Source of the DNA: Agrobacterium larrymoorei
GTDB taxonomy: Bacteria; Pseudomonadota; Alphaproteobacteria; Rhizobiales; Rhizobiaceae
DNA: 64,000 bases
Direction of reading: 5' to 3'
Assembly (NCBI RefSeq): GCF_030819275.1
Contig: NZ_JAUTBL010000002.1
Span: 746,501-810,500, forward strand
This document shows, piece by piece, positions 16,173 through 27,147 of the stretch; position 1 is the stretch's first letter; every line of letters starts with the position of its first letter. The notes below the pieces were generated by a model. The model was not told the DNA's origin, made no database searches, and saw only the letters and a list, made by a program, of their open reading frames with translations. The translations under genes were made by a program, and so were the position numbers.

Positions 16173-17648
16173 TTATTCGAGATCTTCAAGAAGCCTCGAC
16201 GCGGACTTCGCGCTTGTTCTTCGAAGTTCGATTTCATCACGCCGCGACGAGAGCAATTCGCTAGCCAGCAGCGCCTCCGCAAGATCGGCGGGGAGCGAGA
16301 GAATGACGCGTTCGCCGTCGGAAATCTTGCCCGTATCGCTGCGCTTGCCGACAATCATGCCACCGGCGACAGTGTTGTTGGTGTCCGGGTCGATCAGGAT
16401 GAAGGAACCCGTAGAGCGGTTCTGCTCGTAGGGGTCGAAGATCGCCGTTTCGTCGAAGCTCAGGCGCACCTTGCCGATGGCGTTCATCGGCAGCGTTTCG
16501 GCATGGGCCTGCCAGTGACCGTTCTTCAGGTCCAACTGGGTGACCGGCTGAACGCTGACGCGCTGGCGGCGGCTGCCGCTCTTGAGCCAGTAGCGCTTGT
16601 TCGGCTCAATGCCACCGGGCTGCAGTGCGACGATCTGCGCGTCGAAAGCGAGACCGGTCTGGGGTTGGGCGTCGATGGAAACGATCATATCGCCGCGAGA
16701 GACATCGACCTGACGATCGAGAACCAGCGTGATCGCGTCACCGGCAACGGCAGCATTGCGCACCAGATCGAAGGTGACGATCTGCTTGACGTTCGCCACC
16801 ATGCCTGATGGCAGGATGACGACAGAGTCACCGGGCTTCACCGCACCGCCAGCCACGGTGCCTTGGTAGCCACGAAAGCTTTCGCCTGGGCGAGAGACGC
16901 GCTGGACGGGCAGGCGGAAGCCGCCGGTCTGAGTGGAGCGAACCGTCGCAAGCTCCAGGGTTTCCACCAGCGTCGGGCCATCATACCACGGCATGGAGGC
17001 CTTGCCGGAGAGCACGACATTCTCGCCTTTCAGCGCCGACATGGGAATGGCAACGATCTGCTTGATGCCGAGCGACAGCGCGAATTCCTTGAAGTCATGC
17101 GCAATCAGCTCAAAACCGGCCTTGTCGTAGTGGGTCAGGTCGATTTTGTTGACGGCCAACACGAACTGGCGAATGCCCATCAGCGCTGCAATCGTGGCGT
17201 GACGGCGCGTCTGTTCCAGGATGCCTGTGCGGGCATCCACCAGAAGCACAGCAAGATCTGCGGTCGAGGCGCCGGTTGCCATGTTGCGGGTATATTGCTC
17301 ATGACCGGGCGTGTCTGCGACGATGAAAGCGCGCTTGTCGGTTGCGAAGTAGCGATAGGCGACATCGATGGTGATGCCCTGTTCACGCTCGGCCTGGAGA
17401 CCGTCGAGCAGCAGCGCAAAGTCTGGGAGGCCCAAATCGTTCTGCTTGCCGCTGTCACGCTTCAGCGTCGCAGCCTGATCTTCCTTTACCGCCTTGGTGT
17501 CCCAAAGCAGACGGCCGATCAGCGTCGACTTTCCGTCATCCACGCTGCCACAGGTGATGAGGCGCAGCGGGCGGGTATCCTTGACGGCTTTCGCCGGCTC
17601 GACGAAGGGCAGTATGGTGGCGGATTGTGCTGTGGAGGTCTGTGTCAT
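16173..17648 (-). CDS. cysN: Sulfate adenylyltransferase subunit 1 (GTPase subunit)
   Basis: The regulatory GTPase of ATP sulfurylase; with CysD it makes adenosine 5'-phosphosulfate from sulfate and ATP, driven by GTP hydrolysis. EF-Tu-like motifs are all present: P-loop CGSVDDGKST (G1), DTPGHEQY (G3) and VNKIDL (G4), followed by two beta-barrel domains. At 491 residues it lacks the C-terminal APS kinase (CysC) domain found in rhizobial NodQ/CysNC fusions, in keeping with an APS-reducing CysH encoded upstream. ATG overlaps the cysD stop codon by one base (TGATG), so translation is coupled. The terminator at 16140-16169 follows immediately. Confidence 0.97.
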   Translation of the reverse strand: MTQTSTAQSATILPFVEPAKAVKDTRPLRLITCGSVDDGKSTLIGRLLWDTKAVKEDQAATLKRDSGKQNDLGLPDFALLLDGLQAEREQGITIDVAYRYFATDKRAFIVADTPGHEQYTRNMATGASTADLAVLLVDARTGILEQTRRHATIAALMGIRQFVLAVNKIDLTHYDKAGFELIAHDFKEFALSLGIKQIVAIPMSALKGENVVLSGKASMPWYDGPTLVETLELATVRSTQTGGFRLPVQRVSRPGESFRGYQGTVAGGAVKPGDSVVILPSGMVANVKQIVTFDLVRNAAVAGDAITLVLDRQVDVSRGDMIVSIDAQPQTGLAFDAQIVALQPGGIEPNKRYWLKSGSRRQRVSVQPVTQLDLKNGHWQAHAETLPMNAIGKVRLSFDETAIFDPYEQNRSTGSFILIDPDTNNTVAGGMIVGKRSDTGKISDGERVILSLPADLAEALLASELLSSRRDEIELRRTSAKSASRLLEDLE

Positions 17649-18601
17649 CAGAAGTAGCCCTCGCGCTTTTTCTTTTCCATGGAGCCCGACTGGTCGCGGT
17701 CGATGGCGCGGCCCTGCCTTTCGGAGACGGTGGCGATCTCAAGCTCGGCGATGACCTCGTCCAGCGTGGTCGCCTCGGAATGGATCGCACCCGTCAGCGG
17801 GAAGCAGCCGAGTGTGCGGAAGCGGATCGAATCATACTTTACCTCTTCGCCAGGCTGCAGTTCCGACCGCTCGTCTTCCGCCAGGATCATCATGCCATCG
17901 CGCTCGATATAGGGGCGCTCCTTGGCATAATAGAGCGGAACGAGCGGAATGTTTTCCGCCTGGATATACCGCCAGATATCGACCTCGGTCCAGTTGGACA
18001 GCGGGAAGGCGCGCACGCTTTCGCCCTGGCGCACCATGCCATTATAGATGTTCCAGAGTTCCGGACGCTGGTTGCGCGGATCCCACTTATGGTCGGGCGT
18101 GCGGAAGGAATAGATGCGCTCCTTGGCGCGGCTGGCTTCCTCGTCGCGGCGCGCACCGCCGAAAGCGGCATCGAACTTGCCGGCGTCGAGCGCCTGACGC
18201 AGAGCCTCCGTCTTCATGATATCGGTGTAGAGCGCCGAGCCATGCGTAAATGGCGTCACGTTCTCCGCAGCGCCACGTGGGTTGGTGTGTGAGATCAGGT
18301 CGAGATCATATTCCTTGACGATATTGTCGCGAAATTCGATCATTTCCTTGAACTTCCAACCGGTATTGACGTGCAGAAGCGGGAAGGGGATGCGACCCGG
18401 AAAGAATGCCTTGCGCGCCAAGTGCAGCAGCACGGACGAATCCTTGCCGATAGAGTAGAGCATCACAGGGCGCTCGAACTCTGCTGCAACTTCACGGAAA
18501 ATATGGATGGCTTCGTTTTCGAGGGCTTTGAGATGGGGATCGAGCGGCTGCTTGGGTGTGCTGACGCTGGTGCCTTCCGTTTCCGGAACTGCATTGGACA
18601 T
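17648..18601 (-). CDS. cysD: Sulfate adenylyltransferase subunit 2
   Basis: The catalytic subunit of the heterodimeric ATP sulfurylase, a PAPS-reductase-fold adenylyltransferase. The PP-loop [34 protein letters not shown] and [12 protein letters not shown] are characteristic. The 317-residue length is normal. The frame is open further upstream, but the ATG at 18601 begins the recognisable protein and lies 32 bp after cysH. The C-terminus [11 protein letters not shown] is the conserved CysD end. Confidence 0.97.
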   Translation of the reverse strand: MSNAVPETEGTSVSTPKQPLDPHLKALENEAIHIFREVAAEFERPVMLYSIGKDSSVLLHLARKAFFPGRIPFPLLHVNTGWKFKEMIEFRDNIVKEYDLDLISHTNPRGAAENVTPFTHGSALYTDIMKTEALRQALDAGKFDAAFGGARRDEEASRAKERIYSFRTPDHKWDPRNQRPELWNIYNGMVRQGESVRAFPLSNWTEVDIWRYIQAENIPLVPLYYAKERPYIERDGMMILAEDERSELQPGEEVKYDSIRFRTLGCFPLTGAIHSEATTLDEVIAELEIATVSERQGRAIDRDQSGSMEKKKREGYF

Positions 18602-18633
18602 TTTAAACTCCGGGAATGTACTGAATTGAATTG

Positions 18634-19401
18634 TTAGTTTTGTGGGGCGGGACTGATCGAGCTTTGCGCGGCTTCGGCAACATGCAGGCCGCATTCGCGC
18701 TTCTCGTCATTTTCCCACCACCAGCGTCCGGCACGCTCTGGTTCGCCGGGCTTGATGGCGCGGGTACAGGGCTCACAGCCGATAGACGGGTACCCGCGTG
18801 CATGGAGTGGATTGACGGGAATGTTTTCCGCCGCGACATGGGCCTTGATCGTATCGATGTCCCAGTCCGCAAGCGGATTGATCTTAATGAGGTTGCGCTC
18901 AGCGTCATACTCGGCAAACGGCGTGGAGGCTCGATTGCCTGATTGTCCCCGGCGCAGGCCTGTTATCCAGAAACCAGCACCGTCAAGCGCTTTAGCCAAG
19001 GGAATGAGCTTGCGCACATGGCAGCAGGCGTGGCGCGCCTCGACGCTCTCGTAAAAGCCATTCAGGCCATATTTCTCAGCATAGGCGTCAATATCGTCCT
19101 GCTCTGGATAGAAGCGGGTGATCGTCAGACCATAGCGGTCTTCCGTTTCTTCCATCAAACGAACCGTCTCGGCAAAGAGACGCCCAGTTTCAAGCGTGGC
19201 GACGTCGATAGGCAAGCGATGCGTGCCGATCGCGGCAGTAATGACCTGATCTTCGATGCCGAGGCTGGTGGTAAAGACCGCCCGCGACCCAAGGCCAGAG
19301 ACAAAGGCAAGTCTCTCAACGAGGTTGAGATCCTTCAGAGTCGCATCAAGCGACGTCGCGTTGTGGCTGGAAATGGTCTGCGGGGGCGTATTGATCGTCA
19401 T
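18634..19401 (-). CDS. cysH: Adenylyl-sulfate (APS) reductase, thioredoxin-dependent
   Basis: Reduces APS to sulfite and AMP using thioredoxin. The 255-residue protein has the PP-loop-like [11 protein letters not shown] and the substrate-binding segment [11 protein letters not shown]. The four iron-sulfur Cys of APS reductases are present: CC at 126-127 and CxxC at 209-212 (GCEPC); the catalytic Cys237 sits in ECGLH. The CC...CxxC set separates it from the PAPS-specific enzymes of enterics, and matches the lack of an APS kinase domain in cysN. The ATG at 19401 begins the domain; the longer upstream open frame has no family sequence. First gene of cysH-cysD-cysN. Confidence 0.95.
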   Translation of the reverse strand: MTINTPPQTISSHNATSLDATLKDLNLVERLAFVSGLGSRAVFTTSLGIEDQVITAAIGTHRLPIDVATLETGRLFAETVRLMEETEDRYGLTITRFYPEQDDIDAYAEKYGLNGFYESVEARHACCHVRKLIPLAKALDGAGFWITGLRRGQSGNRASTPFAEYDAERNLIKINPLADWDIDTIKAHVAAENIPVNPLHARGYPSIGCEPCTRAIKPGEPERAGRWWWENDEKRECGLHVAEAAQSSISPAPQN

Positions 19402-19925
19402 TTCTCGATTCCGAAACTCTAGTGTCCCGATAATCGCCGAAAGATGCCATTTGTGACAGAAACCAGCATGCTTCTGTCGAACGCTAATGAGCAAATATCT
19501 CTCTTGCGGCGTGCTTATGCGCAAAAGAGTCCCAAAAGAGCGAAGTAGCGCCCAAATCAATCCGGCGAATTAAGCCTCGTTCGGCCCGAATTGCAAGATA
19601 GATCGCGATATTTTCTCTAATTTTTATAGACTTTTTCTTTGCTGAGCCACCTCGAGTTCGTCTGTCTGGAATGTTTGAAGCGCAATAACATTCCGATCAC
19701 GCAATTTTTTTACGCGTGATCTCGCAAAATAGGGCAAAATTGTGAACCAGTTTTGCGCAGCTCGGTCTTTTGGCGCATGACTTGTTCCGCCATTCTTTTC
19801 CTCGGCGGCGTGTTTCGTATTGTCGGAATGGGCGTCAGGGAAACACTTTTGCGAATAAATCGCACCTGATTGACCCCACAGCCTCAACCGCTACTGTGAG
19901 GCCGAACGCATCCAGGAGGGTAGTG
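19402..19925. promoter_or_regulatory. Divergent control region of the sulfur assimilation and sulfate uptake operons
   Basis: A 524-bp A/T-rich spacer with no supportable gene. It must hold the leftward cysH promoter and the rightward promoter of the sulfate transport operon. A perfect 8-bp inverted repeat, GATCACGC/GCGTGATC, lies at 19695-19721 around a T-rich loop; it could be an operator or a hairpin. I found no match to a known riboswitch. Confidence 0.5.
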
Positions 19926-20951
19926 ATGTCGAAATTTCTTTCCAGCCTCAGCGCCGTCGCGCTCAGCCTGTCTGTCACATTGGGTGCTGTCGGACCGGCC
20001 TTGGCCGAAACGAAGCTTCTCAACGTGTCTTATGATCCGACGCGAGAACTTTACAAGGACTTCAACGAGGCCTTCGCCAAGAAGTGGAAGGCCGATACGG
20101 GTGAGGATGTCACCATCCAGCAGTCGCATGGCGGCTCAGGCAAGCAGGCCCGCTCCGTTATCGACGGACTCGAGGCCGATGTCGTCACGCTTGCGCTACA
20201 GAGCGATATTGACGCCATCGTCAAGAACAGCGGCAAGATCAATCCTGACTGGCGCACGCGCCTGCCGCACAATTCCTCACCCTATACGTCCACTATCGTT
20301 TTCCTCGTCCGCAAGGGAAACCCAAAGGGCATCCATAACTGGGGCGATCTGGTGAAGGGTGACGTGCAGATCGTGACGCCAAATCCCAAGACGTCGGGTG
20401 GCGCGCGCTGGAACTATCTTGCAGCCTGGGCCTGGGCGAATGAAGAATTCAAAGGCGACCAGGATAAGATCAAGGCTTATGTGGGCGAACTCTACAAGCG
20501 TGCTCCGGTTCTGGATACAGGGGCCCGCGGTTCCACTGTGACCTTTGCTCAGCGCCAGATCGGCGACGTTCTGTTGGCGTGGGAAAACGAAGCCTATCTC
20601 GCCGGACAGGAATTCGGTGCGGATGCTTTCGAAATCGTCGTTCCACCGATCTCCATTCTGGCCGAACCGCCAGTCGCGGTGGTCGATGCCAACGTGGATG
20701 CCAAGGGAACCCGCAAGGTGGCCGAGGCCTATCTGCAGTATCTCTACTCGGATGAGGGCCAGAATATCGCGGCCAAGCATTTCTATCGTCCGAGCAACCC
20801 ATCCGTTGTCTCCAAGGATCTCCTGAAGCAGCTGCCGGATATCAAGCTCGTCACCATCGATGATCCGATCTTCGGCGGATGGGCCAAGGCACAGCCGGAA
20901 CACTTCGGCGATGGCGGCATCTTCGACCAGATTTACAAGCCTGCCAAGTAA
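19926..20951 (+). CDS. sbp: Sulfate-binding periplasmic protein
   Basis: The solute-binding component of the sulfate/thiosulfate ABC importer. The first 28 residues form a Sec signal ([17 protein letters not shown], cleavage after ALA). The mature part shows the family motifs [45 protein letters not shown] and FYRPSNPSV. The 341-residue length is normal. ATG at 19926 follows AGGAGGG with a 5-7 nt spacer, which overrides a longer upstream frame. It leads sbp-cysT-cysW-cysA, divergent from cysHDN. Confidence 0.96.
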   Translation: MSKFLSSLSAVALSLSVTLGAVGPALAETKLLNVSYDPTRELYKDFNEAFAKKWKADTGEDVTIQQSHGGSGKQARSVIDGLEADVVTLALQSDIDAIVKNSGKINPDWRTRLPHNSSPYTSTIVFLVRKGNPKGIHNWGDLVKGDVQIVTPNPKTSGGARWNYLAAWAWANEEFKGDQDKIKAYVGELYKRAPVLDTGARGSTVTFAQRQIGDVLLAWENEAYLAGQEFGADAFEIVVPPISILAEPPVAVVDANVDAKGTRKVAEAYLQYLYSDEGQNIAAKHFYRPSNPSVVSKDLLKQLPDIKLVTIDDPIFGGWAKAQPEHFGDGGIFDQIYKPAK

Positions 20952-21080
20952 GTGGATGATGTGCAAACGATTGGGCGGCCTGGTGCCGCCCGGCGATGAG
21001 CAGATTGGATCGACTGGCTTCACGGCCGGTCGATAGCGCATATGATGGCTCGTCAAGCCATCAGTTTACCCGGAGCCTCG

Positions 21081-21938
21081 ATGAGCAATACCCCATCGCA
21101 AAGCGGATGGAAGTGGCGTCAGTCTAGCGTCTTGCCAGGATTTGGCCTGACGCTCGGTTACACGATTACCTATCTTTTTCTCATTATTCTCATTCCCCTC
21201 GGCGGCCTCATATGGTCCACGGCCCAACTCGGATTTTCCGAATTCCTGGCCATTGCCACCGACAGCAGAACCTTGAATGCGCTGCGCATCAGTTTCGGCA
21301 CGGCCTTCATCGCAGCGCTCGTCAACGCGTTCTTCGGCGTCATCATCGCCTGGGTACTGGTACGCTATCGCTTCCCAGGGCGTCGCTTCGTCGATGCGAT
21401 CGTTGATCTGCCTTTCGCATTGCCGACTGCGGTAGCAGGTATTGCACTGACGACGCTCTATTCCAATCGCGGTTGGATCGGCTCACTGTTCGAACCGCTT
21501 GGCATCAAGATTGCGTTCACTCCAATTGGCATTGTCATTGCTCTGATCTTCATCGGCTTGCCCTTTGTCGTGCGCACCGTGCAGCCGGTGATGGAAGAAA
21601 TCGACCGTCAAGTTGAAGAGGTTGCAGCCACGCTCGGCGCCAACCGTTTCCAGACGATCACCCGCATTCTGCTGCCTGGTCTCGTTCCCGCCATTCTCAC
21701 GGGTTTCGCGCTCGCCTTTGCACGCGGCGTCGGGGAATATGGCTCCGTCATCTTTATTGCCGGCAACATCCCCTATGTGTCGGAAATCGCTCCGCTCCTG
21801 ATCGTCATCCGGCTTGAGGAATTCAACTATGCGGGCGCGACGTGCATCGCCACCATCATGCTGATCATCTCCTTTGCGATGCTCTTCGTCATCAATCTCA
21901 TTCAGGCCTGGAGCCGCAAGAGGTATGGTTATGCCTGA
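21081..21938 (+). CDS. cysT: Sulfate ABC transporter permease CysT (CysU)
   Basis: A 285-residue inner-membrane permease with about six hydrophobic segments. The cytoplasmic EAA loop that contacts the ATPase reads [20 protein letters not shown], and [12 protein letters not shown] and [15 protein letters not shown] are CysT-type signatures. The ATG at 21081 has GGAG 8 nt upstream; in-frame ATGs at 21042 and 21045 lack one. Its 3' end overlaps cysW by 8 bp. Confidence 0.95.
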   Translation: MSNTPSQSGWKWRQSSVLPGFGLTLGYTITYLFLIILIPLGGLIWSTAQLGFSEFLAIATDSRTLNALRISFGTAFIAALVNAFFGVIIAWVLVRYRFPGRRFVDAIVDLPFALPTAVAGIALTTLYSNRGWIGSLFEPLGIKIAFTPIGIVIALIFIGLPFVVRTVQPVMEEIDRQVEEVAATLGANRFQTITRILLPGLVPAILTGFALAFARGVGEYGSVIFIAGNIPYVSEIAPLLIVIRLEEFNYAGATCIATIMLIISFAMLFVINLIQAWSRKRYGYA

Positions 21939-22803
21939 TAAAGCTCAAACCCTTCCCTCCAGGCCGTTCCGCGATCCGGCAAGCGAGGGGCTGCCAGCAA
22001 AGCTTGCCCTTTTTCTTGTGGTCTTCCTTTTCTTGGCGCTGTTTCTTGTGCTGCCTCTGGTGGCCGTCTTCGTCGAAGCCTTCCGCAAAGGTGTGGAATC
22101 CTTCTGGGAAGCGATCGTAGAGCCGGATGCGCTCGCCTCCATTCGCCTGACGCTTCTGGTCGCTGCCATCTCTGTGCCGCTCAATCTGATCTTCGGGGTG
22201 GCTGCCGCCTGGGCCATCGCCAAGTTCGAGTTCAAGGGCAAGGCTTTCCTCATCACCTTGATCGACCTGCCATTTTCCATCTCACCGGTGATTTCCGGCC
22301 TCGTCTATGTCATCCTGTTTTCTTCCCACAGTGTGCTCGGACCCTGGCTGAAGAGCTATGGCATCGAAATCCTGTTTGCCGTGCCCGGCATCGTGCTTGC
22401 GACCGTCTTTGTCACTTTTCCCTTCGTTGCCCGCGAACTGATCCCATTGATGCAGGATCAGGGAACCGGAGACGAGGAGGCCGCGATTTCGCTGGGTGCC
22501 TCTGGCTGGCAGACCTTCTGGTATGTGACTTTGCCGAACATCAAATGGGGTCTGCTCTACGGCGTACTGTTGTGTAACGCCCGCGCCATGGGCGAGTTCG
22601 GCGCCGTTTCGGTGGTGTCCGGTCATATTCGCGGCGAGACCAACACCATGCCGCTGCATGTCGAAATTCTCTATAACGAGTACAATATCGGAGCCGCCTT
22701 TGCTGTCGCCACGCTGCTGGCCGGTCTTGCGCTTGTTACCCTTGTACTCAAAACCATTCTCGAAATACGCTTTGGCGCGGGCAACGCTGCCGGCAAGCAT
22801 TGA
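21931..22803 (+). CDS. cysW: Sulfate ABC transporter permease CysW
   Basis: The second permease, pairing with CysT to form the sulfate channel. About 290 residues, with six hydrophobic segments and an EAA loop reading [39 protein letters not shown] is a CysW hallmark. The ATG at 21931 has AAGAGG 7 nt upstream and overlaps cysT; an ATG at 21925 is too close to that site. Confidence 0.95.
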   Translation: MPDKAQTLPSRPFRDPASEGLPAKLALFLVVFLFLALFLVLPLVAVFVEAFRKGVESFWEAIVEPDALASIRLTLLVAAISVPLNLIFGVAAAWAIAKFEFKGKAFLITLIDLPFSISPVISGLVYVILFSSHSVLGPWLKSYGIEILFAVPGIVLATVFVTFPFVARELIPLMQDQGTGDEEAAISLGASGWQTFWYVTLPNIKWGLLYGVLLCNARAMGEFGAVSVVSGHIRGETNTMPLHVEILYNEYNIGAAFAVATLLAGLALVTLVLKTILEIRFGAGNAAGKH

Positions 22804-22814
22804 AGGGCATATCT

Positions 22815-23852
22815 ATGGAAGTGAAGGTTTCCGGCATTACCAAGCAGTTCGATCGCTTCCCGGCGTTGAACGACGTGTCGCTCAATATCCGTTCCGGCGA
22901 ACTGATCGCATTGCTCGGTCCCTCCGGGTCCGGCAAGACGACGCTTCTGCGGCTTATCGCAGGCCTCGAGCAGCCAACCGCGGGACAGATTTTCTTTGGC
23001 GATGAGGATGCCTCGCATCGTTCCGTGCAGGAGCGCAATGTCGGCTTCGTCTTCCAGCACTACGCGCTGTTTCGCCATATGACGGTTGCCGAAAATATTG
23101 CCTTCGGCCTCAAGGTACGACCGTCTGCAACACGGCCGCCAAAAGCAGAAATCCGCAGAAGAGTCTCAGAACTGCTGGACATGGTTCATCTGTCCGGGTT
23201 GGAGAAACGTTATCCAAACCAGCTATCCGGCGGCCAGCGTCAGCGTGTCGCGCTTGCGCGCGCCGTTGCCATTGAGCCGCGGGTTTTGCTTTTGGATGAA
23301 CCCTTCGGTGCTTTGGATGCCAAGGTGCGCAAGGAGCTTCGTCGTTGGCTTCGCGAGTTTCACGATCGCACAGGCCACACGACCGTTTTCGTCACCCATG
23401 ATCAGGAAGAAGCCCTGGAACTGGCTGACCGCGTGGTGGTGATGAGCCAGGGCAAGATCGAGCAGGTTGGCACGGCGGACGATGTCTACGACACGCCGAA
23501 CTCCCCCTTCGTCTTTTCGTTCATTGGCGAATCCTCCAGCCTTCCGGTCAAGATCCAGACTGGCCAAATCCTGTTTCAACAGGAGAGCGCCGGTCTTGCT
23601 GAAGGCGGCGATGGAGAGGGCGATCTGTTCTTCCGTCCGGAAGATGTGGTGCTGACGCAAGAGCGCGACGCGCTTTACGGGAAGGTCACCACCTGTCGTC
23701 GCCTCGCTGGGACCCGCATTGCGGAAGTCGATATCGCCAATAACGGCCACGCGCCCTACCATCTGGAGATCGAGGTGCCGCTCGACGCATCTGTTTCGGT
23801 CGGTAACGAGGTGCGCTTTCGCCCGACCCGCTGGCAGGTCTTTCGCAAGTAA
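22815..23852 (+). CDS. cysA: Sulfate/thiosulfate import ATP-binding protein
   Basis: The 345-residue cytoplasmic ATPase of the sulfate importer. Walker A is GPSGSGKTT, the Q-loop lies in [14 protein letters not shown], the ABC signature is [14 protein letters not shown], and Walker B is [12 protein letters not shown] followed by a conserved H-loop (THDQEEAL). The C-terminal 110 residues are the TOBE-like regulatory domain typical of CysA (FRPEDVVL). The ATG at 22815 has GAAGGG 7 nt upstream. It ends the transport operon, with a hairpin 19 bp further on. Confidence 0.96.
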   Translation: MEVKVSGITKQFDRFPALNDVSLNIRSGELIALLGPSGSGKTTLLRLIAGLEQPTAGQIFFGDEDASHRSVQERNVGFVFQHYALFRHMTVAENIAFGLKVRPSATRPPKAEIRRRVSELLDMVHLSGLEKRYPNQLSGGQRQRVALARAVAIEPRVLLLDEPFGALDAKVRKELRRWLREFHDRTGHTTVFVTHDQEEALELADRVVVMSQGKIEQVGTADDVYDTPNSPFVFSFIGESSSLPVKIQTGQILFQQESAGLAEGGDGEGDLFFRPEDVVLTQERDALYGKVTTCRRLAGTRIAEVDIANNGHAPYHLEIEVPLDASVSVGNEVRFRPTRWQVFRK

Positions 23853-23871
23853 ATACAACGAAGAAACGGAA

Positions 23872-23894
23872 AAGGGCCGCTTCGAGCGGCCCTT
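23872..23894 (+). terminator. Terminator hairpin of the sulfate transport operon
   Basis: AAGGGCCGC and GCGGCCCTT form a perfect 9-bp stem with loop TTCGA. The downstream U tract is poor (CCTTCC), but the position 19 bp after cysA is right. Confidence 0.7.
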
Positions 23895-23906
23895 CCATGA
23901 GTTTGG

Positions 23907-24031
23907 TCACTGTTTCAGACCCGAAACGTTTTGCAACGTTTCGAAGGGAAGGCGGATCAGGCCGAGGGCTGCCTCGTCAAAATCAAATCCTTTCCATTGC
24001 CTGCTACGAAGACCGAAATCTCACTAGACAT
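23907..24031 (-). pseudogene. Small gene with a near-ideal ribosome site, apparently frameshifted
   Basis: On the minus strand the ATG at 24031 follows AAGGAAGGTGATCC, close to the full anti-16S complement. The frame begins MSSEISVFVAGNG and stops after 24 codons. Moving back one base at GGAAAGGATTTG instead gives a continuation KGFDFDEAALGLIRLPFE... ending LKQ at a TGA at 23909-23907, which reads like genuine protein of about 41 residues in total. Either a base was lost, the read is in error, or a shift is programmed. The interval also contains the palindrome CGAAACGTT...AACGTTTCG. No family recognised. The remaining 24032-24212 stretch holds its presumed promoter and nothing else. Confidence 0.45.
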
Positions 24032-24212
24032 TGGATCACCTTCCTTTCTCTACGTTGAACATAGTACGAAGGTAATCCGATTCGCGCCGATTGCAAGAGG
24101 GGCGCCCTTATATCGATGTCGTCACCCGAACAAGCTGTGATAGTCCGCAAACGGCAGCGTGACGCACAGAAAGCCAGCCGTGTTGCCGGGCGCCGACGCC
24201 AAGTCTCTGATA

Positions 24213-25217
24213 TTACGCGCTGACGCGCATCACGATCTTGCCGATATGGCTGCTGCTTTCCATCAGCCGGTGACCCTCCGCAACCTGATCAAAATCGATC
24301 ACGTCATGAATGACAGGGGCCACCTTGCCGCTTTCCAGCAGCGGCCAGACTTGCTCGACGAGTTCATCGCGGATGGCGCGCTTTTCGTCCGCGGTGCGCG
24401 GCCGCATGGTCGATCCGGTCACAGTGAGGCGCTTGACCATGATGGGGCGCAGATCGACCTTCTCAGCAATCGTGCCACCCAGGAAGGCGATGATGGACAG
24501 GCAGCCATCCTTGGCGAGCGAGACGATGTTCTTTTCGAAATAGGAGGCGCCGATCATGTCGAGGATCACATCGACGCCCTTGCCGCCGGTCACCTCTTTG
24601 ACGACCGCGGCGAAATCGTCCTCGCGGTAATTGATCGCTCGCTTGGCGCCGAGTTTCTCACAGGCGTCGCATTTCTCTTTCGAGCCCGCAGTGGTATAGA
24701 CCTCCGCACCAAAGGCTTTGGCGAGCTGGATCGCCGTTGTGCCAATGCCGCTGCTGCCACCGTGGATGAGAACGCTCTCGCCTTCGGTAAGGCCCGCCAT
24801 CTGGAAGAGGTTGGCCCATACGGTGAAGAAGGTTTCCGGCACAGCCGCCGCCTTGACCGCATCATAGCCAGTCGGGAAGGGCAGCGCCTGGCCCGCGGGC
24901 ACCACGCAGTACTCAGCATAGCCGCCGCCATTGGCAAGCGCGCAGACCCGGTCGCCAATCTGGAAATCACTGACACCTTCGCCGAGCGCAACGACTTCTC
25001 CGGCGACCTCAAGTCCTAGAATCGGGCTGGCATCTTTGGGGGCTGGGTAATTCCCTTGACGCTGCGCGACATCCGGTCGGTTGATACCCGCGGCCTGAAC
25101 CTTCACCAGAAGCTCTCCGGCCTTGGGTGAGGGCAAAGGCCCGTTTGAAAACGTCATGACCTCAGGTCCGCCAAAGCTCGGCAGATCGACAAAACGCATG
25201 GTGGACGGCAGTGACAC
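24213..25217 (-). CDS. NAD(P)H:quinone oxidoreductase, zinc-free MDR family (zeta-crystallin/PIG3 type)
   Basis: A medium-chain dehydrogenase/reductase that moves hydride from NAD(P)H to quinones or enones. The N-terminal GroES-like domain has [18 protein letters not shown], and the Rossmann domain has [20 protein letters not shown] (glycine-rich loop) and the [14 protein letters not shown] segment. The zinc-ligand Cys/His of alcohol dehydrogenases are absent, as in the quinone reductase branch. A GTG at 25217 with AGGAGG 6 nt upstream is the best start, adding six residues before the common MRFVDLP start. It converges with nothing close and may be monocistronic. Confidence 0.9.
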   Translation of the reverse strand: MSLPSTMRFVDLPSFGGPEVMTFSNGPLPSPKAGELLVKVQAAGINRPDVAQRQGNYPAPKDASPILGLEVAGEVVALGEGVSDFQIGDRVCALANGGGYAEYCVVPAGQALPFPTGYDAVKAAAVPETFFTVWANLFQMAGLTEGESVLIHGGSSGIGTTAIQLAKAFGAEVYTTAGSKEKCDACEKLGAKRAINYREDDFAAVVKEVTGGKGVDVILDMIGASYFEKNIVSLAKDGCLSIIAFLGGTIAEKVDLRPIMVKRLTVTGSTMRPRTADEKRAIRDELVEQVWPLLESGKVAPVIHDVIDFDQVAEGHRLMESSSHIGKIVMRVSA

Positions 25218-25302
25218 GGGTGGCCTCCTCAAAGCTTTCTTACAGTCAGCTAAACTTAGGTGACCCGGGTGGCTTATGAAAGACGGCGTAATGCCGCTCC
25301 CG

Positions 25303-27147
25303 TCATTTCGTCTCGCCGTGGCTGCAGATGACGAGACCGGCATCGCTTCGCTTGGCCGCCTTCTTGATGTTGGCGATTTCGGCGCCGATACCCTCTGGAT
25401 TGCCGATCAACATGCCCTTTGGCAGTTGAAGGACGCCGATGGAGCAACGCAGAAGCGCAAATTCCCGCTCGTTGCCGAAGCGGTCGAAGCCCTTGATCTG
25501 TCCCGCGAGACGATCTTCTTCCGAATACAGCGAGATGACATCGTCGTGGAAATCGCTGAGCAACCGCTCCAGAATTTCCGTCACCTCGTCCTTCGTCCAG
25601 TCGCGAACGCCAATGAAGAAATCGTCGCCGCCGATATGGCCGAGGAAGCAATCGCCGGAGAAGAAGTATCGTTTCATCAGCGCCGAAAACAGGCTGATCG
25701 CGTGGTCGCCGACATGGAAACCGTATTTGTCGTTAAAGGGTTTGAAGTTGTCGAAGTCGCAATAGCAGAAGAAGCGATCCTCATCGCTATCCCGGCAGGA
25801 TTCTTCGATGAAGCCGCTGATCGCCCGGTTGCCGGGAAGTGCGGTCAGGGGGTTCTGCTCCTGCGCCAGCTTCAATTGCTTTTCGTTGATGACCTTGATC
25901 AGCGATGCGGCCGAGACGACGCCGACATAGCGCATGTTTTCGGTGAGGATCACGCAGGCACTGCCGCCCATGTTAGCGAAGATGTTCATCAGCCGATCCG
26001 CATCCGCATCCAGCCCGACGATCGGGGCGCGATCGACAAAATGCGAGATCGTCCGCTCATAGACCTTGTTCTTCAAGAGATCGCGGCCAAAGGGCTGATA
26101 AATATATTCCTTCAGGTGATACTCGTTGATCACCCCGCGCGGTTCGCCATTGGCGTTGAGAACGGGGAAAAAAGCCTGCTCCGGATTGCGGCGGAACAGT
26201 TCGAAGACGCTGTCGATGCTGTCATTTTCATAGACGGTTGGCAGGTGCTCGATCTGGCGGCGGATCAGGATCTCATCGAGCGTCTGTCGGTTGCGCCGGG
26301 TTTCTCCGAGCAGTTGGAGATGCGGAAACGAGGTCTGCAATTCCTTGACAAAGGTGGTGGGGCGGGAGACGAACCAGCCTTGGACCAGATCGACGCCCAT
26401 CTCCCGGCAGGCGAGGAATTCCGCTTCCGTTTCTATGCCTTCTGCTATGACGCGTACGCCGAGCACATGGGCGATGTTGACGATGTTCTTGACCATGTGC
26501 CGCTTGCGCGGATTACGCTCGACATCCTGGATGAAGTAGCGATCGATTTTCAGGTAATCGACATCGAAATCGCAAAGCAGCTTCATCTCGCCGTGACCGA
26601 CGCCAAAATCGTCGATGGCGAGCTTGAAGCCTTCCTTGCGCATACGGTTGATCAGGGTGCTAAACTCGGGCACGCTGGTATTGTCGAAGCGTTCCGACAG
26701 CTCGAAGCAGATAGAGGAGGGCGGGATTTTGGCCTGTGCCAGTTGTTCCAGCAGCTTGTCCAAAATGATGTCGCCATAGCGTATCAGCCGGACATCGAGA
26801 TTGAGAAACAGGGTGGCGGAGGAGAGATCCGGGAGCGTAGAAAACTTGGCGAGAGCGCGGCTCGCAATCATCTTTTCCAATTCGACAAGCTGCCCATCGG
26901 CTTCAACGTGATCGAGAAGTTCGAGAGGGTTGGAAAAGCCGATGCGGTCATATCCGCGCATCAAGGACTCATAACCGAAGACCGTGCCGGTCGTCGCTTC
27001 GACAATTGGTTGGAACGCGCACTCGAGTACCAGCTTCGCCATCGAAATCATCTGGCCGCTGGCAAACCGTCTTATGATAGTTGGCTCGGCATTCATCGAA
27101 ACCACGCGCTCTCTCCACCATTGCACATCGGTTTGTGGCGACGCCAC
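25303..27147 (-). CDS. EAL-CBS-GGDEF protein, c-di-GMP turnover or sensing
   Basis: A 614-residue cytosolic protein in three parts. Residues 35-270 are an EAL phosphodiesterase domain in which EAL itself is ESL (residues 60-62), while the other metal and catalytic segments are kept: [20 protein letters not shown] and AEGIET. Residues about 300-425 form a CBS pair ([26 protein letters not shown]) that may bind an adenine nucleotide. A C-terminal GGDEF domain carries GGDDF near residue 505 instead of GG(D/E)EF. Activity could therefore be hydrolytic, regulatory or both. The GTG start at 27147 is weakly supported; ATG at 27096 ([10 protein letters not shown]) is a strong alternative. Confidence 0.88.
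   Translation of the reverse strand: MASPQTDVQWWRERVVSMNAEPTIIRRFASGQMISMAKLVLECAFQPIVEATTGTVFGYESLMRGYDRIGFSNPLELLDHVEADGQLVELEKMIASRALAKFSTLPDLSSATLFLNLDVRLIRYGDIILDKLLEQLAQAKIPPSSICFELSERFDNTSVPEFSTLINRMRKEGFKLAIDDFGVGHGEMKLLCDFDVDYLKIDRYFIQDVERNPRKRHMVKNIVNIAHVLGVRVIAEGIETEAEFLACREMGVDLVQGWFVSRPTTFVKELQTSFPHLQLLGETRRNRQTLDEILIRRQIEHLPTVYENDSIDSVFELFRRNPEQAFFPVLNANGEPRGVINEYHLKEYIYQPFGRDLLKNKVYERTISHFVDRAPIVGLDADADRLMNIFANMGGSACVILTENMRYVGVVSAASLIKVINEKQLKLAQEQNPLTALPGNRAISGFIEESCRDSDEDRFFCYCDFDNFKPFNDKYGFHVGDHAISLFSALMKRYFFSGDCFLGHIGGDDFFIGVRDWTKDEVTEILERLLSDFHDDVISLYSEEDRLAGQIKGFDRFGNEREFALLRCSIGVLQLPKGMLIGNPEGIGAEIANIKKAAKRSDAGLVICSHGETK

Noticed and set aside
16083..16808. A long plus-strand frame opposite cysN
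   Set aside because: Mirror of the cysN reading frame in G/C-rich coding DNA; no recognisable domain.
19402..19925. A riboswitch in the sulfur control region
   Set aside because: I could not match the sequence to SAM-II or another known aptamer core.
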